Of a stretch of 64,000 nt of DNA, positions 46,039-55,623 are shown piece after piece. A program made the translations under genes and the position numbers. How positions within the stretch are numbered: position 1 is the stretch's first letter; the number at the start of each line of letters is the position of its first letter. Source of the DNA: Pontixanthobacter aestiaquae (lineage in GTDB: Bacteria; Pseudomonadota; Alphaproteobacteria; Sphingomonadales; Sphingomonadaceae); assembly GCF_009827455.1 (NCBI RefSeq), contig NZ_WTYZ01000001.1, positions 1,869,001-1,933,000 of the forward strand. The letters run 5' to 3'. Under the pieces are notes generated by a model. The model made no database searches, was not told the DNA's origin, and worked only from the letters and a program-made list of their open reading frames with translations.

Positions 46039-47118
46039 TTAGTGGAGGCGTTCGGCGTATAGTCCGCGTTCTGTGAGCATGTTCTGGACCGAATCATTAC
46101 CTTCGAAATGGCCAGCGCCAACCGCCAACAGAATCGTGCCGGGCGTGTCCAAACGGTTTTCCAACCATTCCGCCCAATTACGGTTTCTGTCGGTCAGCAG
46201 CACTTGATAGATTTGCCGTCCGAATTCGGTTTCCTTCATCTCTTCCATACCAAGATCTTCAAGAATCCCCTGCGCCCAGCTGTGTTCGGAAGAGAATGGA
46301 TCGGCCTCGCTAGACCCGGTGCCGTTATCCTCGGCGCCATTCAAATCACCGAAGAAGTCCGCAAGGTCTTTGCCATCCCACTTGCTCAATTCATCATCGA
46401 GTTCTTTGATCAAACCATTCTCGTCGATACCCAGCAAGGCTGCCATCACTGCGCTGCTGTCTTCAATCGATCCGATCGGTTTGTCGGCCGCTTTGAATTC
46501 GGCCTCAAGCACCGTTTCAACGCCATAATCGGCTACCGAACCCTGCGTTTCACCGAAGTTGAGCCCAGCGCCAAGTAAGGAGAGCATGAGCGGCATTCGG
46601 TCGAAAAAGTCCCGCGGCATATCGACCCCGTCACCAATAGCGAACCATTTTGCGCGATTAGCCTCTGATAACCGCTCTGAAATCGTAACGCGATCATCGC
46701 TCATCGTGGTGACGAGCAAATCGGAAATGAACTTTCCAATCACTTCGTCGCCATCCTCATCGCTGGTTTCGACAACCAGTTCATCAACTTCCTCAACAAT
46801 GCTGTTGAGCGCGGCGCTGCGCCATTTGAAGTCTTTGGGTAGTACGTGGAACGTGCCGAACATGTAGATCGTGGTATCAAGATCAGCCAATCGCCAGATC
46901 GCGGGGTTGGGTTGGTAATCTTGAACGACTTTGATCGGAGCGGGCCAGACAGTGACCAAAGAGCGCTGGGCTTGAGCCTCGGCGGCCCTCTTCTTCTTTT
47001 GCTCTTTCTTCAGAGCAGCCCACTCTTGCTTACAGGTTTGATCGTCACATTCTTGCGCAATGGCTTGCGGTGCAAAGAGCAGCGCGCCGAGAGTGATGCA
47101 GGAAGCGAAGAGTTTCAT
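46039..47118 (-). CDS. TraB/GumN family protein (paralogue 3)
   Basis: A 359-residue protein, start ATG 47118 with signal peptide [22 protein letters not shown] Lys/Arg/Glu/Ala charged stretch (residues 30-50) precedes the domain: [20 protein letters not shown] with the GTxH motif and [20 protein letters not shown] with the GxxH motif. An acidic insertion (about 270-300) makes it longer than its two neighbours. No lipobox, so it is probably periplasmic. Divergent from glyQ. Confidence 0.86.
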   Translation of the reverse strand: MKLFASCITLGALLFAPQAIAQECDDQTCKQEWAALKKEQKKKRAAEAQAQRSLVTVWPAPIKVVQDYQPNPAIWRLADLDTTIYMFGTFHVLPKDFKWRSAALNSIVEEVDELVVETSDEDGDEVIGKFISDLLVTTMSDDRVTISERLSEANRAKWFAIGDGVDMPRDFFDRMPLMLSLLGAGLNFGETQGSVADYGVETVLEAEFKAADKPIGSIEDSSAVMAALLGIDENGLIKELDDELSKWDGKDLADFFGDLNGAEDNGTGSSEADPFSSEHSWAQGILEDLGMEEMKETEFGRQIYQVLLTDRNRNWAEWLENRLDTPGTILLAVGAGHFEGNDSVQNMLTERGLYAERLH

Positions 47119-47298
47119 GGAGCCGTCCGGTTGCGTGTCGGGGACGTCATAGCGAAGCTTTTTCGCGGTTTTGTCAACCGCCGCGCGTCCGGCAGTCGAT
47201 ACAATCTGACCAAATACTGCCCATATTTTGCGCATATGCTGCCCGAATTGTGCAGTGCGGCATTGACGCGTTTGGGGGCATCCGCCAAAGCCGCGCGC

Positions 47299-48234
47299 AT
47301 GGCGACTACTGCACCGACAATACCGGTCTCTGTTCCGGCCCGCAATCCGGCGAAATCCTTCCAGGATATGATCCTTGCGCTGCATGATTTCTGGAGCGCT
47401 AATGGCTGCCTGATACTGCAGCCTTACGATATGCGGATGGGCGCGGGGACCTTCCATACGGCTACCACACTGCGCGCATTGGGGCCGGAGCCATGGAATG
47501 CCGCCTTTGTGCAGCCCTGCCGCCGCCCGACCGATGGCCGTTATGGCGAAAACCCCAACCGGTTGCAGCATTATTATCAATATCAGGTGATCCTGAAACC
47601 GAGCCCCTCGGACATTCAGGAACTGTATCTGAAGAGCCTCGGCGTGATCGGTATCGACCCGCTCAAGCACGATATCCGCTTTGTCGAAGACGATTGGGAA
47701 AGCCCGACGCTCGGCGCATGGGGACTGGGCTGGGAAGTCTGGTGCGACGGGATGGAAGTCACCCAGTTCACCTATTTCCAGCAAATGGGCGGGTTCGACT
47801 GCAAACCCGTCGCGGGCGAGCTGACATACGGGCTCGAACGCCTCGCCATGTATATCCAGGGCGTCGACAACGTCTACGACCTCGACTTCAATGGCCAAGG
47901 CGTTTCGTATGGCGAGGTATTCCTCGAGAACGAAAAGCAGATGTCGAAGTGGAACTTCGAAGTCGCTGACACCGATGCGCTGTTCGACCTGTTTGGCAAG
48001 GCCGAGGCCGAGTGCCAGAATGCGCTCGCCAACCAAGTGCCAATCGCTGCGTATGAGCAAGCGGTGGAGGCAAGCCACATCTTCAACCTCCTCCAGGCGC
48101 GCGGCGTGATCAGCGTGCAGGAACGCGCGAGCTACATGGCCCGCGTCCGCGACCTCGCGCGCGGATCATGCGAAGCGCATATGGAGAAGGAAAAAGCCGG
48201 CTGGGCGGAGAAATATCCGGAGTGGTCGGCATGA
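47299..48234 (+). CDS. glyQ: Glycine-tRNA ligase alpha subunit
   Basis: A 311-residue catalytic subunit of the bacterial alpha2-beta2 glycyl-tRNA synthetase. [60 protein letters not shown] and [20 protein letters not shown] match the family throughout. ATG 47299 is chosen because conservation begins soon after it; ATG 47236 is in frame but gives an uncharacteristic extension, and neither has a strong ribosome site. The stop overlaps glyS (ATGA). Confidence 0.95.
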   Translation: MATTAPTIPVSVPARNPAKSFQDMILALHDFWSANGCLILQPYDMRMGAGTFHTATTLRALGPEPWNAAFVQPCRRPTDGRYGENPNRLQHYYQYQVILKPSPSDIQELYLKSLGVIGIDPLKHDIRFVEDDWESPTLGAWGLGWEVWCDGMEVTQFTYFQQMGGFDCKPVAGELTYGLERLAMYIQGVDNVYDLDFNGQGVSYGEVFLENEKQMSKWNFEVADTDALFDLFGKAEAECQNALANQVPIAAYEQAVEASHIFNLLQARGVISVQERASYMARVRDLARGSCEAHMEKEKAGWAEKYPEWSA

Positions 48235-50501
48235 GCGATTTTCTCCTAGAACTCCGCAGCGAAGAAATCCCTGCACGGATGCAAAAGGGTGCGCGCGCTG
48301 AACTGGAAAAGCTGTTCCGGCGCGAGATGGACGCCGCCGGTGTTGCGCTGGGCGAGCTGACCGTCTGGTCGACCCCGCGCCGTCTTGCGTTAATTGCGCG
48401 CGATCTGCCGACCGAAACGGAGGCTGTGAGCGAAGAAGCCAAGGGACCGCCAGAGGGTGCTCCCGATCAGGCGGTCGATGGGTTTTGCCGCAAAAACGGC
48501 GTGACGCGCGACCAGCTTGAGGTTCGCGATGTCAAAGGTCGTCCGACTTACTTTGCCGTGATCAATACGCCGGGCAGGGCGGTAGCCGATGTTTTGGCGA
48601 CTGCAATCCCCGCGATCATTCGTGATTTTTCTTGGCCCAAGTCCCAGCGTTGGGGCGCGGCATCGATCAGCACCGAGAGCCTGCGCTGGGTGCGCCCGCT
48701 GTCTGGCATTGTGGCTTTGCTCGGCACTGACGGTGTTGAGTGCGAAGTGCATGGCATTACAGCTGGCGCACTAACACGCGGGCACCGCTTCCATCATGAT
48801 GGCGACATCACCATTGGCAGCGCGGCAGACTATGTTGACAAGCTGCGCGCGGCGCATGTGATTGTCGACCATGAGGAACGCCAGAATATCATCCGTGATG
48901 GCGCGAAAAAAGCTGCCGCTGATGGCGGTCTTGATTTGGTCGAGGATGAAGGGCTTGTGGTCGAGAATGCGGGCCTGACCGAATGGCCTGTGCCGCTGCT
49001 CGGCCGGTTCGAGGATGATTTCCTCGAAGTGCCGCCGGAGACAATCCAGCTCACCGCGCGGGTGAACCAGAAATATTTCGTGTGCGAAAAGGATGGCAAG
49101 CTTGCCAATGCCTTTATCTGCACCGCCAATATCGAAGCCGATGATCCGGCTGTGGTGGTGGAAGGCAATCGCAAAGTCCTCGCCGCGCGGCTGTCCGATG
49201 CTAAGTTTTTCTGGGATGTGGACCGGAAGAAGACGTTGGAGGAACACGCCAAGGGTCTTGAGCGGATTACCTTCCATGAGAAACTTGGGACGGTTGCCGA
49301 CAAGGTAGAGCGCGTCGCCAAGCTGGCGCGGTGGCTGGTTGAGGAAGGTATCGTCGTCGACACCCCCCTCCCCACGGGGGAGGGGCCGAGGGTGGGGGGT
49401 GCCACCCCGCAGGCGTTGAGCACCCATCCCCAACCCCTTCCCTCAAGGGAAGGGGCTTCTCTGGCCGACCTCGCCGAACAGGCCGCCCGACTATGCAAAG
49501 CCGATCTCGTCACCGAAATGGTTGGTGAATTCCCCGAACTGCAAGGCCTGATGGGTGGCTATTACGCCCGCGCTGAGGGTCTCGATGACGCCGTCGCCGA
49601 CGCAATCCGCGATCACTACAAGCCGGTCGGGCAGGGCGATGATGTGCCGACTGCGCCGGTCACAGTAGCGGTGAGTTTGGCGGATAAGCTGGATACGCTT
49701 CTACTACTTTATACTTTTGAAACACCCACCGGGTCGAAGGACCCATTCGCCGTCAGGCGTGCGATGCTAGGTGTCTTGAGACTGATGCAAGCAAATCAAG
49801 TCAGAGTTTCTTTTGCCGAGTTACTTGAGCAAGTTTCCGAGCCAGCTCAGAACTGGGAAGTGTCACGCGCCAACGCGGTGAACCAAATGTTGTCTGTTAT
49901 CCCAATCTTTGCGGTCGACCGCCTCAAGGTACAACAGCGCGAAGCTGGCGTCCGCCATGACCTAATCGACGCCGTATTCTCCCTCGGCGGCGAAGATGAT
50001 CTCGTTCGCCTTCTCGCCCGCGTTCACGCTCTCCAGGCGTTCATGGAAACCGAAGATGGCACCAATCTTCTCGCTGGGTACAAACGTGCATCCAACATTC
50101 TCAAGAAGGAAAATCATCTCGTCATCCCCGCGAAAGCGGGGGCCCAGAGTGGGGCGGACAACCAAACAACCCTAGATAGGCCTTCGGCCACTGGCGTTCC
50201 CCGCCTGCGCGGGAATGACGGTGGTGCTGGGGGGCTTTCCTACTCACCCGAAAATGCCGAGAAGGCGTTAATCGATGCGCTTGATGCTGCCGAGCCCAAA
50301 GCAACCGCCGCAATCGAGGCAGAAGATTTCGGCGCAGCAATGGCGGCGCTCGCAAGTCTCCGCGCGCCCATCGACGCATTCTTTGACGAGGTGACGGTGA
50401 ATGATGACGATCAAGACAAACGCGCCGCGCGGCTCGACCTGCTGTTGCGGTTCCGCAACGCTGTCCATCAAGTCGCTGATTTCAGCCGGATCGAGGGCTA
50501 A
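48231..50501 (+). CDS. glyS: Glycine-tRNA ligase beta subunit with two translated palindromic repeats
   Basis: A 756-residue protein, clearly longer than usual alphaproteobacterial GlyS (about 690-700). It starts [20 protein letters not shown], with [30 protein letters not shown], and the HD-like [20 protein letters not shown], and ends in an anticodon-binding region. The beta subunit recognises tRNA-Gly. Two foreign stretches interrupt it in frame: residues about 378-410 (encoded 49361-49460) and about 631-664 (encoded 50119-50222). Both come from palindromic repeats and replace or extend loops; conserved sequence resumes on both sides. The protein is therefore probably functional. Confidence 0.95.
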   Translation: MSDFLLELRSEEIPARMQKGARAELEKLFRREMDAAGVALGELTVWSTPRRLALIARDLPTETEAVSEEAKGPPEGAPDQAVDGFCRKNGVTRDQLEVRDVKGRPTYFAVINTPGRAVADVLATAIPAIIRDFSWPKSQRWGAASISTESLRWVRPLSGIVALLGTDGVECEVHGITAGALTRGHRFHHDGDITIGSAADYVDKLRAAHVIVDHEERQNIIRDGAKKAAADGGLDLVEDEGLVVENAGLTEWPVPLLGRFEDDFLEVPPETIQLTARVNQKYFVCEKDGKLANAFICTANIEADDPAVVVEGNRKVLAARLSDAKFFWDVDRKKTLEEHAKGLERITFHEKLGTVADKVERVAKLARWLVEEGIVVDTPLPTGEGPRVGGATPQALSTHPQPLPSREGASLADLAEQAARLCKADLVTEMVGEFPELQGLMGGYYARAEGLDDAVADAIRDHYKPVGQGDDVPTAPVTVAVSLADKLDTLLLLYTFETPTGSKDPFAVRRAMLGVLRLMQANQVRVSFAELLEQVSEPAQNWEVSRANAVNQMLSVIPIFAVDRLKVQQREAGVRHDLIDAVFSLGGEDDLVRLLARVHALQAFMETEDGTNLLAGYKRASNILKKENHLVIPAKAGAQSGADNQTTLDRPSATGVPRLRGNDGGAGGLSYSPENAEKALIDALDAAEPKATAAIEAEDFGAAMAALASLRAPIDAFFDEVTVNDDDQDKRAARLDLLLRFRNAVHQVADFSRIEG
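49361..49460. repeat. Paired-hairpin palindromic element (family 1), copy c, inside glyS
   Basis: The left hairpin is CCCCTCCCC/GGGGAGGGG (49365-49385) with a GGGTGGGGGGTG arm. After a short spacer come the arm CACCCATCCCCAACC and the hairpin CCCCTTCCC-TCAA-GGGAAGGGG (49434-49455). Bases 49421-49458 are identical to 17588-17625. It is read in frame as [13 protein letters not shown]... and ...[11 protein letters not shown]. Confidence 0.88.
50119..50222. repeat. Paired-hairpin palindromic element (family 2), inside glyS
   Basis: Outer inverted ends CGTCAT...ATGACG (50120-50125 and 50215-50220) enclose the hairpins CCCCGC-GAAA-GCGGGG (50126-50141) and TTCCCCGC...GCGGGAA (about 50197-50215). 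It is translated as [11 protein letters not shown]... and ...PRLRGNDGG, peptide text well known from translated repeats of this kind in proteobacteria. Confidence 0.88.
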
Positions 50502-50600
50502 AGTGACACTTTGCGCATCAAGTTTACGCTTTTGGCCGCAAGGTGACGCTTTTGTAAGGAAATTGGCCGGGGCTGTGTCACATGTGTCAACACCTGACAG
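50500..50600 (+). promoter_or_regulatory. 20-bp direct repeats and TGTGTCAACACC box upstream of ppdK
   Basis: Three tandem 20-bp units start at 50500, 50520 and 50540, each with the core AAG-(G/T)T(G/T)AC-(A/G)CTTTT; the first overlaps the glyS stop codon. A box TGTGTCACATGTGTCAACACC follows at 50574-50594. A related array with the same box lies at 58194-58280. It fills the gap before ppdK and is likely its control region. Confidence 0.55.
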
Positions 50601-50616
50601 AAATATGAGAGCTTAG

Positions 50617-53280
50617 ATGAACACAACGGTCTATAATTTCGGCGGCGGGGCAGTGAACGATGATCCGCGCGCAAAGGACAAGACCATAACCGGCGGGAAG
50701 GGATCAAACCTGACCGAAATGGCCGAGATTGGTCTGCCGGTCCCTCCAGGCTTCACCATCACCACCGAAGAATGTGTAAAATACCTCGCAGGCGGCTCGG
50801 ATTTCAGTGAAGCACTGCGTAGTGACGTTGCAGCGGCGCTCCAGCATATCGAAACTGCGGTCGGTAAGTCCTTGGGCGATAATGATGATCCGCTGTTGGT
50901 CTCGGTGCGTTCTGGCGCCAGAGTGTCGATGCCCGGAATGATGGATACCGTCCTCAATCTGGGACTCAATGACGCCACGGTGCAGGGCCTCGCCAAAGTG
51001 TCCGGCGACGAGCGTTTCGCATGGGACAGCTACCGGCGGTTCATCCAGATGTATTCCGACGTCGTCCTCGAAGTCGATCACGGTCTGTTCGAGGAGGCGC
51101 TCGAAATCGCCAAGGAAGACAAGGGCTTCTACAACGATACAGAGATGGAAGCTGAAGACTGGCAGGCGCTGGTTTCGGAATATAAAGCCATCGTCGAGCA
51201 GGAATTGGGCAAGCCGTTTCCGCAGGACGTATCTCATCAACTTTGGGGTGCGATCGCAGCCGTGTTCGACAGCTGGGACAGCGACCGCGCGAAAGTATAT
51301 CGCCGCCTGAATGACATTCCGGCGGGTTGGGGCACTGCCGTCAACGTACAGGCGATGGTGTTCGGCAATATGGGCGACACCAGCGCGACCGGCGTGGCTT
51401 TCACTCGTGACCCTGCGACGGGCGAGAAAGCCTATTATGGCGAGTGGCTGGTCAATGCGCAGGGCGAGGATGTCGTCGCCGGCATCCGCACCCCGCAATA
51501 TCTGACCAAAGCTGCGCGCGAGAAAGCGGGCGCGAAGCCGCTCAGCATGGAAGAGGCGATGCCTGCAGCTTACGCCGAGCTGGCCGAAGTCTTCGAGCTT
51601 CTCGAGAAACATTACCGCGACATGCAGGATATCGAATTTACCGTGCAGGACGGCAAATTGTGGATGCTGCAAACCCGCTCGGGCAAGCGCACGGCCAAGG
51701 CTGCGCTCAAGATGGCCGTCGACATGGCGGGTGAGGGTTTGATCGACGAGAAAGAAGCAATTCTGCGCGTCGATCCGATGGCGTTAGATCAGCTGCTGCA
51801 TCCCACGCTCGATCCCAAGGCACATCGCGATATTTTGACGACGGGCCTCCCTGCATCGCCTGGTGCAGCTTCGGGTACGATAGTGCTTGATGCCGACAAG
51901 GCAGAGCAGATGTCCAACGCAGGCGAGAAGGTCATTCTGTGCCGCGTTGAAACCAGCCCCGAAGACATTCACGGAATGCATGCCGCGCAGGGCATTCTGA
52001 CGGCGCGCGGCGGCATGACGTCACACGCGGCCGTGGTCGCGCGGGGGATGGGGCGGCCCTGTGTTTCGGGTGCCTCGGCGGTCTCTATCGATATGACGTC
52101 AAGACGTCTCCGTATCGGAAATCGTGAATTAAAAGAAGGGGATACGCTCACGCTTGATGGTGCAACCGGTCAGGTCATGGCCGGTACAGTCGCCACAATC
52201 GAGCCCGAGATGGCGGGTGATTTTGGTACTTTGATGGAGTGGGCCGACAAATATCGCCGGATGCGGGTCCGCACCAATGCCGAAACACCCAACGATTGCC
52301 GGATGGCGCGCCAGTTTGGTGCGGAGGGTATCGGTCTCTGCCGTACGGAGCATATGTTCTTCGATGCTGGCCGGATTAGCGCAGTGCGCGAGATGATCCT
52401 TGCCGAAAGCGAGCAAGGACGCCGCGATGCGCTGGCCAAGCTGCTGCCCGAGCAACGCAGCGATTTTCGCGAGATTTTCGAAGTTATGGTCGGGCTGCCT
52501 TGTACTATTCGCCTGCTCGATCCCCCTCTCCATGAATTCCTGCCGCATGGCGACGCCGAGTTTGCCGAATTGGCCAAGGTAACCGGACATGATGTTGACC
52601 ATCTGAAACGCCGTGCGGGCGAGCTACACGAATTTAACCCGATGCTGGGTCACCGCGGGTGCCGTCTTGGCATTACCTACCCCGAAATCTATGAAATGCA
52701 GGCGCGGGCGATCTTCGAAGCGGCGTGTGACGTCGCGAAGGCATCGGGTGAGGCTCCGGTGCCGGAAGTGATGGTTCCATTGGTCGCGACCAAGCGGGAA
52801 CTCGAGATTTTACGGGCACTTATCGACCGCACCGCAAAAGAAGTCTTTGCCGAACAAGGCACCGAGATCGATTATCTTGTGGGCACCATGATTGAATTGC
52901 CGCGCGCCGCATTGATGGCAGACAAGATTGCAGAAGAAGCGCGCTTCTTCTCGTTCGGCACCAACGATCTGACGCAGACGACGCTGGGTGTTTCGCGCGA
53001 TGATTCCGCCCGCTTCCTCGCGCCTTATACCGACCAGGGAATTTTCGAGCGGGATCCGTTCGTGAGCCTTGATATTGAAGGTGTCGGACAATTGGTTGAA
53101 CTGGCGGCGGAACGCGGCCGGGCAACGCGCCCCGATATCAAGCTGGGCATTTGCGGCGAACATGGCGGAGATCCGGCAAGTATCGAGTTCTGCGACAAGG
53201 TCGGCTTGGACTATGTCAGCGCGTCACCATACCGCGTGCCGATTGCGAGACTGGCGGCGGCGCAGTCTTCGCTGAAGTAA
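50617..53280 (+). CDS. ppdK: Pyruvate, phosphate dikinase
   Basis: An 887-residue enzyme interconverting pyruvate, ATP and phosphate with phosphoenolpyruvate, AMP and pyrophosphate. The N-terminal ATP-grasp domain has TGGKGSNLTEMAEIGLPVPP and VSVRSGARVSMPGMMDTVLN. The phosphohistidine domain has GGMTSHAAVVARGMG with His470. The C-terminal PEP-binding barrel has GAEGIGLCRTEHMFFD and LGICGEHGGDPAS with the catalytic Cys846. It would supply PEP for gluconeogenesis or run as a pyrophosphate-linked glycolytic step. Full length; ATG 50617. Confidence 0.98.
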   Translation: MNTTVYNFGGGAVNDDPRAKDKTITGGKGSNLTEMAEIGLPVPPGFTITTEECVKYLAGGSDFSEALRSDVAAALQHIETAVGKSLGDNDDPLLVSVRSGARVSMPGMMDTVLNLGLNDATVQGLAKVSGDERFAWDSYRRFIQMYSDVVLEVDHGLFEEALEIAKEDKGFYNDTEMEAEDWQALVSEYKAIVEQELGKPFPQDVSHQLWGAIAAVFDSWDSDRAKVYRRLNDIPAGWGTAVNVQAMVFGNMGDTSATGVAFTRDPATGEKAYYGEWLVNAQGEDVVAGIRTPQYLTKAAREKAGAKPLSMEEAMPAAYAELAEVFELLEKHYRDMQDIEFTVQDGKLWMLQTRSGKRTAKAALKMAVDMAGEGLIDEKEAILRVDPMALDQLLHPTLDPKAHRDILTTGLPASPGAASGTIVLDADKAEQMSNAGEKVILCRVETSPEDIHGMHAAQGILTARGGMTSHAAVVARGMGRPCVSGASAVSIDMTSRRLRIGNRELKEGDTLTLDGATGQVMAGTVATIEPEMAGDFGTLMEWADKYRRMRVRTNAETPNDCRMARQFGAEGIGLCRTEHMFFDAGRISAVREMILAESEQGRRDALAKLLPEQRSDFREIFEVMVGLPCTIRLLDPPLHEFLPHGDAEFAELAKVTGHDVDHLKRRAGELHEFNPMLGHRGCRLGITYPEIYEMQARAIFEAACDVAKASGEAPVPEVMVPLVATKRELEILRALIDRTAKEVFAEQGTEIDYLVGTMIELPRAALMADKIAEEARFFSFGTNDLTQTTLGVSRDDSARFLAPYTDQGIFERDPFVSLDIEGVGQLVELAAERGRATRPDIKLGICGEHGGDPASIEFCDKVGLDYVSASPYRVPIARLAAAQSSLK

Positions 53281-53281
53281 C

Positions 53282-54034
53282 CTATTTCCAGGCGGTTAGG
53301 GTCAGCATCTCGAAAGTTTCGGTGACTTTGCCATCATCATCGCGGAGTGTGTCGAAGGCCCCTTGGGCGCGCTTGAGGCCAGCCTTTGTGAAAGGTGGTG
53401 AACCGCGTTCCAGCGACGCAGTCAGACCGTGGTCACGCAAATCGCTGACCAGCTGCTCCAGCGAGCGATAGCGGACCGATAGTGAATGACTGTCCACGAC
53501 CTGCCGCCCAAACCCCGCGCGTTGGAGCAATGCGGATGCCGCCGGACTATCAATCATCGGATGAATACGCGGGGAAGGGCGGTCTCCATCAGCCGTTAAG
53601 GCAATATTGCGAAGCGCTGACAGGCTGCCTGCTCCCGGAAATGCCGCAATGAATACGCCGTTCTTTGCCAAAGCATTGCGGGCGTGGATCAAGGCCCCAG
53701 GCAGATCATTGACCATGCCGAGGCCCATAAGATGCACGATCACATCATAGTCGGATGAGGGAGCAGGCAGTTCCTCATTGAAATCGCCAAGCTGTCCTAC
53801 AGCGATCTGAGCGCCTAAACCATTTAGGAAATTCGTGACTGCATCAGACCAATCACCGACGACGAGTGCCGTTTTCGGCTGAAGCTGCATAAAGCCGATC
53901 CGCTCGATCACATCGTCGGCCAGTTCGTCGATAAGAAAGGATGCCGCATCGCTCGACTTGCTGCGCCCATACGCCCGTCGCCATTTGGCTGCACAATGCC
54001 GGCGCGAAAAGATAATTGGGGGCGTTTTATCCAT
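53282..54034 (-). CDS. SAM-dependent methyltransferase, NDUFAF5-like
   Basis: A 250-residue protein: IIFSRRHCAAKWRRAY at the N-terminus (compare the LFDR-x-LLRRRRDRA type), SFLIDELADDVIERIGFM, ALVVGDWSDAV at the cofactor motif I position, and YDVIVHLMGLGMVNDLPGAL as motif II/post I. It then has GVFIAAFPGAGSLSALR. The order and spacing fit the NDUFAF5/BioC-like methyltransferases found next to comF in alphaproteobacteria. The cofactor glycine motif is weak (VVGDW), so activity is not certain. Confidence 0.78.
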   Translation of the reverse strand: MDKTPPIIFSRRHCAAKWRRAYGRSKSSDAASFLIDELADDVIERIGFMQLQPKTALVVGDWSDAVTNFLNGLGAQIAVGQLGDFNEELPAPSSDYDVIVHLMGLGMVNDLPGALIHARNALAKNGVFIAAFPGAGSLSALRNIALTADGDRPSPRIHPMIDSPAASALLQRAGFGRQVVDSHSLSVRYRSLEQLVSDLRDHGLTASLERGSPPFTKAGLKRAQGAFDTLRDDDGKVTETFEMLTLTAWK

Positions 54035-54087
54035 GCGCGCTCCGTGCCGCGCTTGCGCAACAATCGCAAGCCGCGCACACTGTAATC

Positions 54088-54900
54088 ATGTCCGCAAAGC
54101 AGCGCCTTGCCGAGATCGTCCGACCAGCGGTTGATTTGGTTTATCCGCCCCGCTGCCCGCTTTGCGGGGATGCGATTGCTGAACAGAAGGGACTGTGCGC
54201 ACCGTGCTGGTCAAAATTGGTCATTCCGAGCGAACCAAGCTGTGCCTCGTGCCAAAGACCGTTCCGAGATAGTGCGGCGAGCAGCAATGCCATGTGCGCG
54301 CCATGCTTAGCCAACCCACCCAGACATGACGGCATTGCGGCGGGCACACTATATAATGATGCCTCGCGCAAGCTGATATTGGCGTTCAAACACGGTCGGC
54401 GGATTGCACTTGCCGATATGCTCGCGAAACTGATCGAGGCCCGACTGCCCAAGCTTGAGGGTGACTGGTTGATCATACCCGTGCCACTACATCGGACCCG
54501 TCTGTGGGCCCGCGGCTTCAATCAAGCCGGGTTGCTCGCGCAGAATTTGGCAAAAGCGACTGGACACCAACTGGTGGTCGATGGGCTAAAACGATCAAAG
54601 CGCACGGAATCGCTCGGCGGGCTGGGAAGAAAGGCACGCGAGAAGGCGCTGGCTGGTTCGATAATAATCAATCCGGTACGCCAAGAGCAGTTCGCAGGGG
54701 CGCAAATCCTCTTGGTCGATGATGTGCTGACCAGCGGAGCAACGAGCGACATGTGCGTAAAGACATTGAGGCGGGCCAAGGCAGATAGGGTGGTTATTGC
54801 ATGCTTTGCCCGCGTTTTGGACGAGGCGCTGGAGCATAGAATCACTCCAGAAAGTGAAACGCCCGAGGTTCGAAAACCTCGGGCGCCACGTGACGAATAA
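54088..54900 (+). CDS. ComF family phosphoribosyltransferase-like protein
   Basis: A 270-residue protein. The N-terminal double zinc finger has PPRCPLCGDAIAEQKGLCAPCW and CASCQRPF...CAPCLANPP. The phosphoribosyltransferase domain has LIIPVPLHRTRLWARGFNQA and the PRPP loop ILLVDDVLTSGATSDMCVKT. ComF proteins aid DNA uptake in competent bacteria; in others the role is open. ATG 54088 is preferred; codons before it lie in the spacer after the divergent methyltransferase gene. Confidence 0.92.
   Translation: MSAKQRLAEIVRPAVDLVYPPRCPLCGDAIAEQKGLCAPCWSKLVIPSEPSCASCQRPFRDSAASSNAMCAPCLANPPRHDGIAAGTLYNDASRKLILAFKHGRRIALADMLAKLIEARLPKLEGDWLIIPVPLHRTRLWARGFNQAGLLAQNLAKATGHQLVVDGLKRSKRTESLGGLGRKAREKALAGSIIINPVRQEQFAGAQILLVDDVLTSGATSDMCVKTLRRAKADRVVIACFARVLDEALEHRITPESETPEVRKPRAPRDE
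54861..54884 (+). terminator. Perfect hairpin at the 3' end of the comF-like gene
   Basis: GCCCGAGGTT-CGAA-AACCTCGGGC is a perfect 10-bp stem located inside the last codons of the gene. No T-run follows directly (AATAAATTT is 10 nt later), so it may instead protect the mRNA 3' end. Confidence 0.45.
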
Positions 54901-55208
54901 ATTTGGATCCACCTTGCGGCGTAGACAACCTCCCCCTTGATGGTTGCCGGGATCCGATCCCTCATCGTTCATTAGGAGCGCCTTGCAAAAATGCTGGCAG
55001 CGTCCTTACCCCCTGAACCTGGCACTCTTACGGTACCGATGTTCCGGCGAGAGGCTCTTTCGAACCACTATTGCCTCATTCCATTCATGCGGTCTTCAGG
55101 AAAGCGCGAACTCCATATCTGATAGATTTTGAGCACAATCTGTGGTTATCGTGCAACAAACAAAACGTGGCTTCACGGCCCCGAATCCAAGAAGGCCTTA
55201 CTGACGCC
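54901..55208. other. Gene-free region before hisI with hairpin potential
   Basis: About 308 bases. GGATCC...GGATCC (54904-54953) encloses a hairpin CAACC...GGTTG (about 54927-54947). A 43-codon ORF from ATG 54991 exists but its AGGAG site is 12 nt away and the protein is not recognisable. The segment nearest hisI should contain its promoter. No RNA family recognised. Confidence 0.4.
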
Positions 55209-55592
55209 ATGACATCCTCTGCATCCGAATCTCAACTGCGTGAAACAGGCAGTAAGTTTATGCCTAAGTTTGACGATAAAGGCTTGATAAGCGCCGTTGT
55301 GGTCGATCACGACACATCCGACGTGCTTATGGTCGCGTTTATGGATGCCGAAGCCCTGGCTGCAACACGTGAAACAGGCTTGGCACATTTCCACTCGAGA
55401 TCACGCGGAAAGCTATGGAAAAAAGGCGAGACATCCGGGAACGTTTTGCGCGTGCAGGCGATGCTGGTGGATTGCGATCAGGACGCAATGGTTTTGCGGT
55501 GCAAGCCCGAAGGACCGACCTGCCATACAGGCGCTACAAGCTGCTTTTATCGGATTTTGGAAGGCGAGGAGCTCGGGCGTTTGCCTGGTTGA
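55209..55592 (+). CDS. hisI: Phosphoribosyl-AMP cyclohydrolase
   Basis: A 127-residue enzyme of histidine synthesis that opens the adenine ring of phosphoribosyl-AMP. LISAVVVDHDTSDVLMVAFM and HFHSRSRGKLWKKGETSGN are conserved. The metal sites are VDCDQDAMVLRC (Asp and Cys ligands) and CHTGATSCFYR (Cys ligands). It is HisI only; no HisE pyrophosphohydrolase domain is fused. ATG 55209 fits the family length. Confidence 0.95.
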   Translation: MTSSASESQLRETGSKFMPKFDDKGLISAVVVDHDTSDVLMVAFMDAEALAATRETGLAHFHSRSRGKLWKKGETSGNVLRVQAMLVDCDQDAMVLRCKPEGPTCHTGATSCFYRILEGEELGRLPG

Positions 55593-55623
55593 CGTTTACG
55601 TAAAGGGCAGTTATACACCTTGC

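Noticed and set aside
47119..48078. N-terminal extension of the TraB/GumN paralogue 3 frame by 320 codons
   Set aside because: It runs antisense through glyQ. The real protein starts at ATG 47118 with a clear signal peptide.
54991..55122. 43-codon ORF upstream of hisI
   Set aside because: The ribosome site is too distant and no conserved pattern is visible. Not reported as a gene.
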